Source: Shinisaurus crocodilurus
Taxonomy: Eukaryota > Chordata > Lepidosauria > Squamata > Shinisauridae
Assembly: GCA_021292165.1 (NCBI GenBank)
Contig: CM037876.1
Span: 310,756,492-310,820,491 of the forward strand
Direction of reading: 5' to 3'
Length of the DNA stretch: 64,000 nucleotides
Made by a program: the position numbers and the translations under genes. The notes beneath the pieces were generated by a model that did not search any database, had not been told where the DNA came from, and saw only the letters and a list, made by a program, of their open reading frames with translations. Position 1 is the first letter of the stretch; each line of letters starts with the position of its first letter. This document shows, in pieces, positions 1-12,300 of the stretch.

Positions 1-176
1 TCCTTCTTCTGCGCCAGGTGGAATAATGAAAAGCCATACAGGCATGGGGACAAATTATTGTGGTACTCATGGTAGACAAATACAGAGTCTAGCAGCTGGC
101 GTATCTGCCCTTTCTCAAAGTCACAGAGGGTGAACTCCACAAAAATAGATTTCAGCGCAAAGTCACTTTCCAATGT
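1..176 (-). other. Unidentified minus-strand open frame cut by the window edge
   Basis: Read on the minus strand from about 176 to base 1 there are 58 sense codons with no stop, including ALKSIFVEFTLCDFEKGQIR and LDSVFVYHEYHNN then LYGFSLFHLAQKK. A TGA lies just upstream. The composition looks like a real protein, not random translation. I do not recognise the family. It could be a processed pseudogene or a transposon fragment inside a WDHD1 intron; an exon of another gene is less likely. Confidence 0.4.
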
Positions 177-189
177 TGTCAGTCAGTAG

Positions 190-345
190 TAGACTTAAGC
201 AACTCCAGTGGCTTCCTGTTGTCCTCTGGATAGATTTCAAGATTCTCTCAGTGGCTGGATTCAGCATGTACCCAAGAGATTGCCTCTTTCCCAGTGTCCT
301 GTTTTGATCTCCATGATCTGTTAAGTCTGTGATTGAGGTAATCGC
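190..345 (+). mobile_element. LINE fragment (CR1/L2-type ORF2 C-terminus)
   Basis: Translates to KQLQWLPVVLWIDFKILSVA, a decayed form of the 'LHWLPV..R..FK' block near the C-terminus of CR1/L2-group reverse transcriptases. Short and broken. Confidence 0.5.
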
Positions 346-537
346 TCAAATGCCAGTATAGCTCACTTCTGATTTGTAAAGTGTCATCCCTAGTAGTGTC
401 ACCAATACCTTTGAGGAATGAGTACATTGAGTCCTCTCACTGTTTATGAATCTCTGTGGATACGTATGTATAAAATCAGCAATTTTGGCATAGTTTCATA
501 TATGTTTGTGTAATGTTGGTTTTGTTTCTTTGAATAG

Positions 538-649
538 CTGCATTGTAACTTGTGGCAGTGATGGAGATGTCAGGATTTGGGAAAGCCTGGATGATGATGA
601 TCCCAAGTCAATTAACGTGGGAGAAAAGGCCTACTCATTTGCTCTCAAG
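538..649 (+). CDS. WDHD1: WDHD1 coding exon a (WD40 blade 1)
   Basis: Acceptor TTGAATAG before 538 and donor AAG|GTATTG after 649. Encodes CIVTCGSDGDVRIWE and then DDDDPKSINVGEKAYSFALK, nearly identical to human residues of about 26-63. The first base completes a Ser codon whose start lies in the exon left of the window. Confidence 0.96.
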
Positions 650-3600
650 GTATTGTGGTTGAAGAATTGCTATGAAATATGCCATGGGGACTTGGAGACA
701 CCCTGGTTCTTTCAATACTTCTGCAGTGCTTATTTGTAAACATAGACTCATTGAATAGGCCTGTACATTAGGCATGAGATTCTCATTTGCACAGCTGTGC
801 TGCACTGGTTTATTTTGAACAACTGAATGCTCATGCTGCACAGGTTACTAGGCTTGAGTCACTCACCTGATTACTTGGGGCAAGTAAGAATTGTGATCAG
901 GCACGAAAGCTTTTTATTATTATTAACATTCATATGCTGCCTTAATTTGCTGAAAAGCCATCAAGGTGACACACCACAATCTTTCAGGTTTGGAAATGGA
1001 AAAAGCTGGTTTCCCCCATCCTCTTTTTCAGAGTGTCCGTGCCACAAATGGTTAACGTGGATATGTGGGCAGAGTTGGGCTAGTAAAACATTTGGGGTGC
1101 AATACTATGGTCAGAGTCTAGGCAGCCATCTGAAAAGTCGGAGTCCCACCTCTGAGGCTGAAACAATATTTATACTACAATACACTGTTTTTTTACTCAT
1201 TTAAGTTGGACTTTTGCTTCAGAGCTTAATAAGGCTCAGTTCATAGCAAGCTTACCTTTTAAGTTTGATGTTCAAACTGGAGTTCTTTATAATAGCATTT
1301 TATTTGTGGAAACCTAGACCAAGTCTGCCCCCTTGTGGTTATGGTAAGTTAAAGCAACTCCATTAAAACTTCATTACTTTCTATAAGAAAATCAATCCCT
1401 AAATTTACTGATACCTTATCTTTTACTAAAGGCTAATGTATTATGCTGTGCTTGTGAATATACCTGGAAAGATTTTATCATTATCAACACATGCATATTT
1501 TTGTATCTCTACTATGTCAAGTTGCATGAAAGATTAAAAAGAATTTCTTCCCTTTGGGTTAATGGATGATCTTTAATTCAGATGATGATGATGATAATGA
1601 TAATTTTGATAATAATGATAATAATTTATATCCCACCTTTTCCCCAATACTGGGACTCAAGGCGGCATTACAACATTAAAGCTTGTACAATTAAAACATA
1701 TAAATAGGAATATACAAAAGTTAAAAATATAATTAAATTAGCTATAATAAAATTATATAAAAATATCAAAGTTAAAATAACAGTAACGATATAAACAGTG
1801 GAATCGATCACATTCTTACAGGTCCAGGCTATTCCCAAAGGCCTGCTGGAACAAAAACGTTTTTGCCTGCCTCTAGAAGCATACCAAGGAGGGTGCCATT
1901 CTAGCCTCCCTGGGAAGGGAATTCCAGGGTGTCGGGGCAGCCACCAAGAAGTCCCTCTGCCGAGTTCCTGCCAGGCATGCCTGAGATGGTGGTGGAACCA
2001 AGAGAAGGGCCTTCCCTGAAGATCTCTGGGTATAGGCAGGCCCATAAGGGAGAATACGGTTTTTCAGATAACCTGGACCCGAGCCGTATAGGGCTTTATA
2101 GGTCATAACCAGCACTTTGAATTGTCCCCGGAAACAGACTGGGAGCCAGTGAAGCTGCTGTAACAGAGGCGTTGTGTGCTCCCTGTAGCCAGCCCCAGTC
2201 AGCAGTCTGGCAGCACCTCTTTGAACCAGCTGAAGTTTCTGAACACTCTTCAGAGGCAGCCCCACGTAGAGCACGTTACAGTAATCCAAACGGGATGTAA
2301 CTAAGGCATGTGTCACTGTGGCCAAATCAGACATCTCCAGGAACGGGTGCAGCTGGCGCACTAGCTTTAACTGTGCAAATGCACTCCTGGCCACTGCCGA
2401 AACCTGGGCATCCAAGCTCAAGGCTGAATCCAGAAGTACACCCAAGCTGCGAACCTGTGTCTTCTTAATCCTTTGCTTTATTTGTAGAATGGAAGATTGA
2501 TTACTGCAGTATCGAACAACTCTGTCCAGATCCATACATTCCCAGAGGGCGTTCCAGATGGTATCCTGACGCGCTTCACCATGAATGCAAACCATGTGGC
2601 TTTCAATGCTGATGGCAGCAAAGTAGCTGCTGGGTCTAGGTAATTTGATCCGGAAGTGTTAGGGAAAGATGTACAAACTGCTTCAGCTATGGATTTTGGA
2701 TCCATAGCAACTGCTTGGATAGAAAACATTATTTTAAACATAGCAGAAACATTCTGTTATGTAAACTGCTGATTGATTCACTGATTAAAGCATTGGGTGT
2801 ATTGTGAGAACACACTAGATCTCCCTACACGTAATTGACCATTCCCTTGAGAAATGGCAAAAGTGGGGTATCATCATATCATAAGAGTTGGAAGGGGCCT
2901 ACAAGGCCATTGAGTCCAACCTCCTGCTCAATGCAAGAAACTAGAGGAGGGGTCTCCCATCCAAGTAATAACCAGGCCTGACGCTGCTTAGCTTTCCACA
3001 GCTGTTTTTACACTCTTTTACTGATTTGCAGTTCTCCAAAATGCGTAGAAGTGAATCTGGCTGTACAGAGTTTCACATGGGCAATATAAGGGTATATACA
3101 ATATAAGCTACCGGTAATACTTTACTGAGCGTTAGAAGGCCATCTTCAGCTGGCTTTTACTGCTATTCACTGTTGCTCTTTTATAGCTATTTGTGGAGGT
3201 GGTTCTAAGTGTCAATTATAACTTTTGGATCAATTCATTGTAAATTGTTTTGAGTACCCACCCATGCAGAAAAGCAATTTGTAAATGGTTAATGGTTCAT
3301 TTTGATCAACAATTAACATGCAAACTAAAATGATTTGTCTAAAACGTAGATAATGTAAATAAATCTGTGAATTGCAGAGGTTCAGCAGAGATGAACTTCT
3401 ATGTCCTTTTCAACTCCACTTTTTTGGGGGGGGGAGGATAATTGTGTATGATTGTGTAGGTGTGCCCAGTACTACAGAATTGTAGTTAAAATCATTTTTA
3501 AATGGAGGAAATGCAGTGTTCATTTACTTCCATAAAAATGAGTGTTCGACATAGTACAATTTCTTATCATTATCTCTAGTGACTTCGTGGTGAAAATTGT

Positions 3601-6600
3601 GGAGGTAACTGACAGCAGCCAGCAAAAGACATTTCGAGGACATGATGCACCTGTTTTAAGTGTGGCATTTGATCCAAAGGACATTTTTCTGGTAATATAT
3701 TTTCCTCTAGGCTTTCTTTTCATTGCTCTCTTAATAGTTTGTGCCATGATTCTAAACACTTACATTGCCATGCTTGCCTGTAGGACCAGCATGGTGTTTC
3801 ATTTTGGGCATGCTACCACAGCAGCTGGTACATTCCAACGTATTAACTTAGGCCTGATTACTTGATTGCATGTTTCTTACATGAGGGAAACATTTTATTT
3901 ATTTGTATATTTAAATGCCATTCCTCAATAAGTTTTCAGGGTGATTTTGTAAATACTAATAAATCAAAATATTAATAAAACATATCGAAAAATAAATTAG
4001 ACTTGGCCTGCAAACCTGTACACACTAACCTGAGAGTAAGTCCCATTTAATTCAGTGTAAACATGCATAGTGGTTTAATAGCAGTTCCCTTTCTCTGTAG
4101 TACTGTAATTCTGAGATGAGGCCTAGGGATCTCTTAACACACTTCCAAGTAGCTCCCCAAAATACAATTCCCAACCTTTTCCTAGGTTGCTATCGAGACA
4201 TACGAACCTGAAACCCTGGGTTGTTTAGAATTTAAACAATCCAGAGATAACCCAACAATTGCCCATGTTAAATATATACTTTTGATAAATTCAACAGCAG
4301 TTTTGAAGAAAGGGAGGAGAATTCTATATGTGTTTGAACAGAGTAGTTTCTAGATTAAAGGTGACTAGTTGATACTTTTGGCATTCTCTCAGCTAGTGTA
4401 ATTTCCCAGCATTCAAGCAACACCTGGGTCATGAGCTCCTATTGGATGATGGTTGCGGCATCACAGAGGAATATCACAAGTCTTTTCTCCAGATATATTG
4501 CCTTTTTTGCATGCCCGATAGCTTCAAAAAACATGTATTCTAGTATGTTGCTTAAACAAAATCTTTTGGAGGCTGCGCATTCCTTTTTTCTAGTGCCGGA
4601 ATGCATCCTTTTTGCAGTGTGGAGAGAAAAAGGCTGTTCCCTCAACAGCAAAACTACCCCCTACCTTCTTCCAATATGCAAGGGATACAGAGCTGCAGGG
4701 ACTGGATGCGGCTAATACCTGAAGAGAAAGTTATGGCTCCTTAAAGGCCTGTGGCACTTAAAGACTAGGAGATGTAACATGGCATAAGCTTTTGTGGGAA
4801 AGGCGTATTTGATTGAACGAACAGTAGTTAAAGATGCCTATATTATTGCATTTCACTAAGATGCTCTTCAGGCCAAATGAATATTCAGAACATAAAAAGC
4901 TTGCAAAGGCTCTTGCATGTCTTTGGATGGGGCAGTAGCTTAGTGGCGGAGCCCCTTCTTTGCATGCAGAAGGTCCCAGGTTTGATCCCCGGCATCTCCA
5001 GGTAGGGCTGGAAATACTCCTGCCTGAAGCCCTGGAGAGCTGCTGCCGGTCAGCGTCAACAGTGCTGGACTAGGTGGACTAAGGGTCTGACTCAGTACAG
5101 TAATACCTTGGATTGCAAGTAACTTGGTCTGAGAGCGTTTTGCAAGACAAGCAATTTTTAAAAATAAATTTTGACTTGATAAACAAGCGACGTCTTGCAA
5201 TACAAGGTAGGGATGTAACCGCTCGCCTCGAGCGGGCGTAGTGGGCTGAAATCGGCCCCGCTCACGCCCGCCAGAGACTCATTTTGATATAAGAGTGTTT
5301 TGGATTACAAGCACGGTTCCGGAACGAATTATGCTTGCAATCCAAGGTATTACTGTATAAGGCAGCTTCCTATGTTTGTTTCAGGCTTCACCCCAGCTGT
5401 TTTTTTTTTAATTAACAGTCAACAGTCCATTTATAACAACAATTAAAAACCCAGCTGATCAACAGCTGTATAATACAATAAAAGGACAAAAGATCAATAT
5501 ATATATACATAAACAAATAACACACATGAATAATGAAATTGACAAATCGATAGCCTAGCACACCAACATACGGGGTCTAGTAGCGATGGCCAGGTTCAGA
5601 TATTTTGCTACTTGCTTCGTAATTTGTTGGTTGGTGCCAAGAAGTAATATAGTAATAAGAGACTCAGTTGAGTGAGCAGGAAACTTTTGCGTTATGGGAA
5701 GCATCAAATTTTTCCTCACTCCTTGGTAGAAGCTGCAGTGAAATAATACATGAGAGCCGGTGTGGCATAGTGGTGAGAGTGTTGGACTGGGACTCGGGAG
5801 ATCCGGGTTCTAGTCCCCACTTGGCCATGAAACTCACTGGGTGACTTTGGGCCAGTCACTGACTCTCAGCCTCACCTACCTCACAGGGTTGTTGTGAGTG
5901 AGGATAAAGTGGAGAGGAGGAGGAGGAGGATTATGTAAGCTGCCTTGGGTTCCTTTCAGGAAAAAAGGCTGGGTATAAATATAATAAATAAAAAAAATGG
6001 ACTCTATCTCCATGTTGTTGCATGGGCAACATCTGGTGTTCCTAGGAGTTTTGCCATATCTACCCTCCAGTATGCTTGAGGGGAGGGCATTGAACCTTGC
6101 GAACGAAAAGGCCCTCCTTTATTTGGGGATAGTTAACCACTCCAAGTAAGACATTTCTTTACTTGGAGGGTATCTCAAAAGACTCAATGGCCCAGCTGTT
6201 TTTTTTTACAGGTGAAGAAAAGCTTGGCTTGGCTGATGATTAGATTTCCTCTTGGCCAGAGGGATACATTTGGGACCAGTGTGTCCACCACTTTATAAGC
6301 AGAGAGTACTTATGATACCCACGCTGTTTTAAATGTAAATCTTAATGCAGTAGGAATTTTCTGGCCAGGTGCTAATGACTTTAAAATGTTCCCTTGTGCA
6401 GGCATCAGCAAGCTGTGATGGGTCTGTCAGAGTGTGGAAAATTTCAGAGCAGGTAAAATGCCACAATTTGGAGCTAATTAAACCTAGAATTTACTGCAAG
6501 AGATGCTTACATAGCTTTTTAATCTCTCATCTCAGTATTAACTTCATATCAACTTGCCTTGTCCATGTTCAAATATTATCATTTTTGTGCTCTTGGAAAT

Positions 6601-9338
6601 ACGAACCCCTATTGTTTTGTTGATTTTTCATAACAGATAATATGGAAAGCACTAAACAGAACCCCCCCCCCCCCTTTACAAATAACGGAAATTATAAATG
6701 CAATTACTGTTCCTGGATGCTCACTTTTATTTTGGTTCACTTAGCATTAAAAACAGAAAGCAGTATCTACTGAGACAACTAGTATAAATATGCTGTTGCA
6801 CTCATGTCCTGCTTGTGGGTTTCCTGTGGGCAGCTGGTTGGCCACTGTGTGAACAGAATGCGGGACTAGATGGCTCCTTGGTCTGATCCAGCAGGGCTCT
6901 CCTTATGTTATTAATTTTTTTGGCTTGCCCCAGTTCACAGATTTGTTTCCAAATATGTGATTACTGGCTACCAGTCTTCCTTATATCATGATCAGATTTC
7001 TGTTTCTTTTTTCTCTTTGCATTAATTTGTCCTTAATTAATAAACACAAACTTTTTGAACCCAGTCCCCTTCTGTAAATGTTTCAATAGATTTCCATTTT
7101 TGTGCTATCACTAATCGGGCGGCTGTTAATAAGTTGTGCATTGATTTCTTATAGAAGCACTTTATGCCCTGCATTGTTAAGGGCGCAGTCCTATAGACTG
7201 CACCCTTGATGATCGTAAGCCCCTATACTCGGAGGCTTACGGTCATCTTATGCAAGGCAGGAGGAGCGGCAGAGGTGATCTTCTGTCCCCCTGCCCTGCA
7301 TTTTTCAGTAGACAGGCTTTTTTGGGTGTCTGGCGAAGGCTTTTTAGAGAGGGAGGGATGGAGGCTTGCACAGGCTCAAGATAGCTTGAATCCTGGCCTC
7401 TCCAGTCTCCTCCCCTCCCTGCCAACCAAAATGCCCCCTTTCCCCCCTCTCCGAGGTCGAGTTCCTGACCTCGGAGGCCAGCCAGTGCAGTTCTTTCCTT
7501 GCTGGCTGTGAGCGGGAGGGTGAGTTGGATCTCTCCGACTCCCCCTTTCAAATGGGGGACTCCAAACAATTGCTCCCTCCAGAGTCAAAATTTAACTCGT
7601 ATTTCATACTTCCCATAATACTTTCTCCCACCAATTCCCCAAGCTTCTCTATCTTAATAAATGCCCACCAGTGATGTCTATACGTTCTTTGTTTGAGGCA
7701 TCCCCTACATCTACAACAATGCCTATTTCCTGAGCTATATATACTTAATATTGAAATACCAACCCCTGCTGTTTCTTAGCGCAGGAGGAGTCATGCCCCA
7801 AGGAGCAGTCAGTAGCATGCATCTTGGAGACTGCATGTTCATAGGAGCACTCATCTACCAGATCATTCAAATTAAAATGTCCTATTTCTAACAACTATTA
7901 CTCGATGTTTTTTTAAATGGCTGTCTCCAGTGTCCACCAATCCTGTTTACCAGTTTTTAAATCACACTCGGGGGATAAAATTGTTCTTGTTAGTGCCAAA
8001 TGCCTTTCCCTTGCTAGGCTGTATTAGTGTCTGGTTACTAAATGGAAAATATTTTTGATATTGCTGTGAACATTCAAGTGCATGAGATCTAAAGTGCAGA
8101 TATAGAAGGAGTAAGGTGAATTTAACTTGGAGGTCCTGAGTCAAGGTTTTATGTGTTTGTTTTTGAATGCATGCATCATATCAAAGTAGGGGCAATAACA
8201 TGTATTTTATTTGTAGCAATGGAACGTGATTGACTGTTCCTCCCAGCATAGAAATGGGTGCTTTCGTTTTGGGTCAGTGATGGTAGAGCAGGCATCGATT
8301 CCTGGGGTCAGCATAAGACCCCTTTAAACTAAATTTCTTGAAGGTGTAGTTTAATGACAAATGGAAACTAGTGACTTGTGCAGGGCGTGTTCAGGTCAGC
8401 CAAAAGTTTGAATTCCCACAGATGTACTTTTACATGGAAATATATTAATGCAACTGTGAGTCTCAGTGCAGACCTAAATAAATAAAATAGTTGCAAGATT
8501 AAGGGCACAGTCCTATGCATGTTTAGACAGAAAAAAGTCCTACATCTCCCAGCATGCCCCAGTCAGCATGGCTAGTTGGGGCACGCTGGGAGTTGTAGCA
8601 CTTTTATCTTCTAAACATGCATGGGATTGTGGCTTGAGGCTGCAATCCTATGCACACTTTGGAAGAAGCATGGGACATTTCTGAATAAGCATGCCTAGGA
8701 AAGTCCTACTTTTGTGAATGCTCTGCCTAAAAAAAAAGATTGGTAGCAGTGGGTAAACTGCCTTTCATGAAAGGTTCCCTGCCATCACTGTCCTTCTCAT
8801 TGAGAAACTGCTGATAAGCTTCCAAGGAATCCCAGGGTTTCCTAGGACACAGTTTGAAAATCACTGTATGAGAAAAGTAGTAGTTAATGATGTTGATAAT
8901 TTGTGGCTGATGTACCACTGGTAGGGCAATTACCTGAAGAACATGGGCTGTCAAGAAGCTTAGATTGAGAGTCTGAGTTGCTCAAGCCAGTGAGCTTCAT
9001 GGCTGAAAAAGATGTGACGCGGGATCTCTCGCATCCCAACACAACACTTCAGCCACTGTACTGCAACTACCCCATGCTTCCATGCTAAAATATTAATGTA
9101 CTTGATCAGGGAGTGGTTCGCTGCACCCACTTCTTGCATCTTGCAAAACTCCTAATATTTCAGACTGGTTTATATCAAGCTAAATGACCACTATTAACAT
9201 ATTTTGGTTCCAGACTTGTGAGACAAACTGGTCGCTGCTGGAGAAGTGTAATGATGTGGTGAATGCAAAATCGATATGCAGACTCTCCTGGCAACCCAAA
9301 AGGGGAAAGGTAACAAGTTGTCTTTCTGTCTGTGTTTT

Positions 9339-9382
<44 letters not shown>

Positions 9383-12300
9383 TGTGTGTGTGTGTGCATG
9401 CGTGCGTGTGTACAAACTGATTTGGAAAAGCAGTAGATGAGGAAAAGGTTAAGAACTCCTCCTGTTTTCCACACTGCTGCTCTTCTGCAAATCGACCTCT
9501 CCTGGTGCCACTTGCAGCTGGGTGTATGAAAATACAAGTTGGCTGGTAATGTGTACTGCTGACCTCAGTGAAACAATGGCAGAGCCCTGCCCAGGGTTAA
9601 TGGCAGGGGGGTGATGTTGTCAGCAACTTGAGGGTGGTGTTGTCATTTGCTTCAATGCCGCATCCTCTAAGTAATACAGGTTTTGGGAAGGGGCAACATA
9701 TGAAGTGGCTTAGGAACCTCTCCCTGTAGCCCTTTTACACAAGAACCCTTTCCTGTCATTTCCCAAACTCCAGGTGCCTCTGACAATGAGCTTATGGTGA
9801 TAAGACATCTATGGAGGTCTCATCAGCATAAGCTGAGGCGGAGCACTCTGTAGGCCACCCAAAGGATGAGGACTGAACACCTGATGGTTTGAGCCTTCAA
9901 TTGCCTAAGGCCCCTCCCTCCCCTGTAAGCTCCCGGCACTTTAGCTGCACATGCAGGGATGTGCAGCTGGAGTGCTGGTCCTTTTAACTTCTTAGAAATC
10001 TCACAGCTGAGGTGGGGTTTGGGCAGGCAACAGGGGTGCATAATTTTTTGCTGGCCCAGCCAAACACTGTGGTTGCCAGCCCCCTTCCTTGAGGGCAGGA
10101 CCAGTGGGGACAGCACCAGGTTGGACACTGCGGTTTGAAGTCGGGAGAGTGGTCACTTGGATGCCACTGCTTGAAGGTGCTGAACACCTCCCTTTCCTGC
10201 TCCATACAGTTTTCCTGCTTTGGAGAAGGAACGGCCGGTGAGGTGTTGTTGCTTGATTGCTGGGTGGGCCTTGCATGGTCAAGGCTCTCCAAACACCTTA
10301 GTGATACAATTGCTAAACAACCCTCAGCATTCCTATCAACTTTGAAGCTCAGGGCGTGATGGGGATTGCTGCATAATTGCCAAGACAATCTCCACCCACC
10401 TCGACACCTTCAAAGTTGGGAGGCAGGCTGGCCACTTGCCACGCTTGCCAGAGGGCAGTGCCACACTCAATTATGCTGCGTGTGGCAAGTGGAATTATTG
10501 AAGCCTGACACTCCGTAGGTGTGGGGTCTTGCTCCGGAGCCAGCTCTGACAGCAAAGATGAGCAGGTGCAGGGAGAAGAGTGCCCAGATGTGGCTGATTC
10601 CAGCCCAGGCCAGTCAACCTTGGACAGGCCTCCTTCCCCCCAGCAACAGGAGCAGGGAGGGCCACTTGCCGATTCCCAGCTGCAGTCGCCGGCCTTGGCC
10701 TGTCAGGAGGACTCGGGGGAGGAGGGCCCTTCAGGGATGCCGCCCTCCCAAAGACGCCGGGAGAAATGCCTGGCTGCTAGGCACGTGAACTGAAGGAGGC
10801 GTAGCAAGCGCCTCCTGGCTAAATACCCGTGCCAAGATCTGGGATCAGGCTCTGACTGACAGTGAGGCTGGGTCAGGGTTTACATTCTGGCCTGGTCCTA
10901 CGCTCTTGTGTAGAAAGCAACGACTCTGTTTCCGGGCAAAGCTTCTGCACTCCTTGAATCCCTCTATCTGATCTCCTGGCAGCTACGACTTTGGACTGTG
11001 ACTCTGGACTCTGGCACCTTACTCTCCTTCCCTATTAACCTTGGACTGTCTTGACTTCGGCACACCTACTGTATTGGTGTTTGGCTTTTGGACTTACTGT
11101 TATGGAATCTTGGCAATAAAGACCTCCATGTATTCACGTTGTTTGGAGTGAAGAAGTGGGACAGGACAGTAGGCCTGCTGCACTGTATTCCGATCCAGAC
11201 TGCCAAAGCCTTAGCTGCCTTGATACTTGTTCCCTGTTGCCACTGGCCTGTCTCTTTGAGGCCTTGTTCAGCGCCTCACTGACTTTGGCATAATGCACCC
11301 CACATTGCATGTACACTTCTCTGTCTCTTGTGAGCTCTTACCTGAATAAAATGAAGCATCAGTGTTAATTTATCAACAAAACTAGAACTCATTTTGAAAG
11401 TATTTTAAAAAACCAGTCACTTATTAACAAAATATTTTCCCCCTCTGAATAGTTGCTAGCCATTCCAGTAGAGAAAGCCATTAAATTATACAGAAGAGAA
11501 ACTTGGGATCATCAGTTGGATCTGTCAGATCATTTTATTACACAGGTTTGTATCCTTTAGACAGCTGCTATTTAACCTGTACATGTTGTAGGGAGAGTGC
11601 TATCCTGGTGCGTCAAGGAAGAACTGCCTGTTCATTATTAAGCTTATTGCTTGTTATGGTTAGCAGAAATTTACCCTAGATGGGCAGACTACATGCATGC
11701 AGGGGGTGGCATATATGTGTATGAGAGTTTGAATCCAGAGAGCTGTGATTTGTAGTGGCAGTCAGAGGTTAAGCATTCTTGGAGTGCAGTTGCTCTCTGG
11801 GGATCTGATGCAGAATCAGGGGTTGTGTTGCCATCTATTCCAGCTTTCTGTTCACACAGTCGGCAACCAGCTGCTTGTGGGAAGCCCACAAGCAGGACAA
11901 GTGCAACAGCATCCTCCCACCCATGTTCCCCAGCAACTGGTGTACATAGGCACACTGCCCCTGAAACTGGAAGTAGCATAAAGCCATCAGGACTAGTAGC
12001 CGTTGATAGCCGCCTCCTCCATGAATTTCTCCAATCCCCTTCTAAAGCCCTCCAAATTGGTGGCCATCACTACATCTTGTGGAAGTGAATTCCATAGTTT
12101 AACTACGCACTGTGTGAAGAAGTACTTCTTTTTATCTGTCCTGAACCTCCCACCAATCAGCTTCATGGGACCCCCATTGGGTTCTAGTATTATGAGAGAG
12201 GGAGAGAAATGTCTCCCTATCCACTTTCTCCATACCAGGCATAATTTTATACACCTCTATCATGTCTCCCCTCACTTGCCTTTTCTCTAGCTTAGAGAAT

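Noticed and set aside
1873..2595. 240-codon minus-strand open frame as one gene
   Set aside because: The left two-thirds is LINE ORF2; the right end is the antisense of WDHD1 exon b, so the full frame is an accident of adjacency.
4928..5010. Functional tRNA gene
   Set aside because: A and B boxes are present but there is no complete cloverleaf, and the sequence continues into a SINE body.
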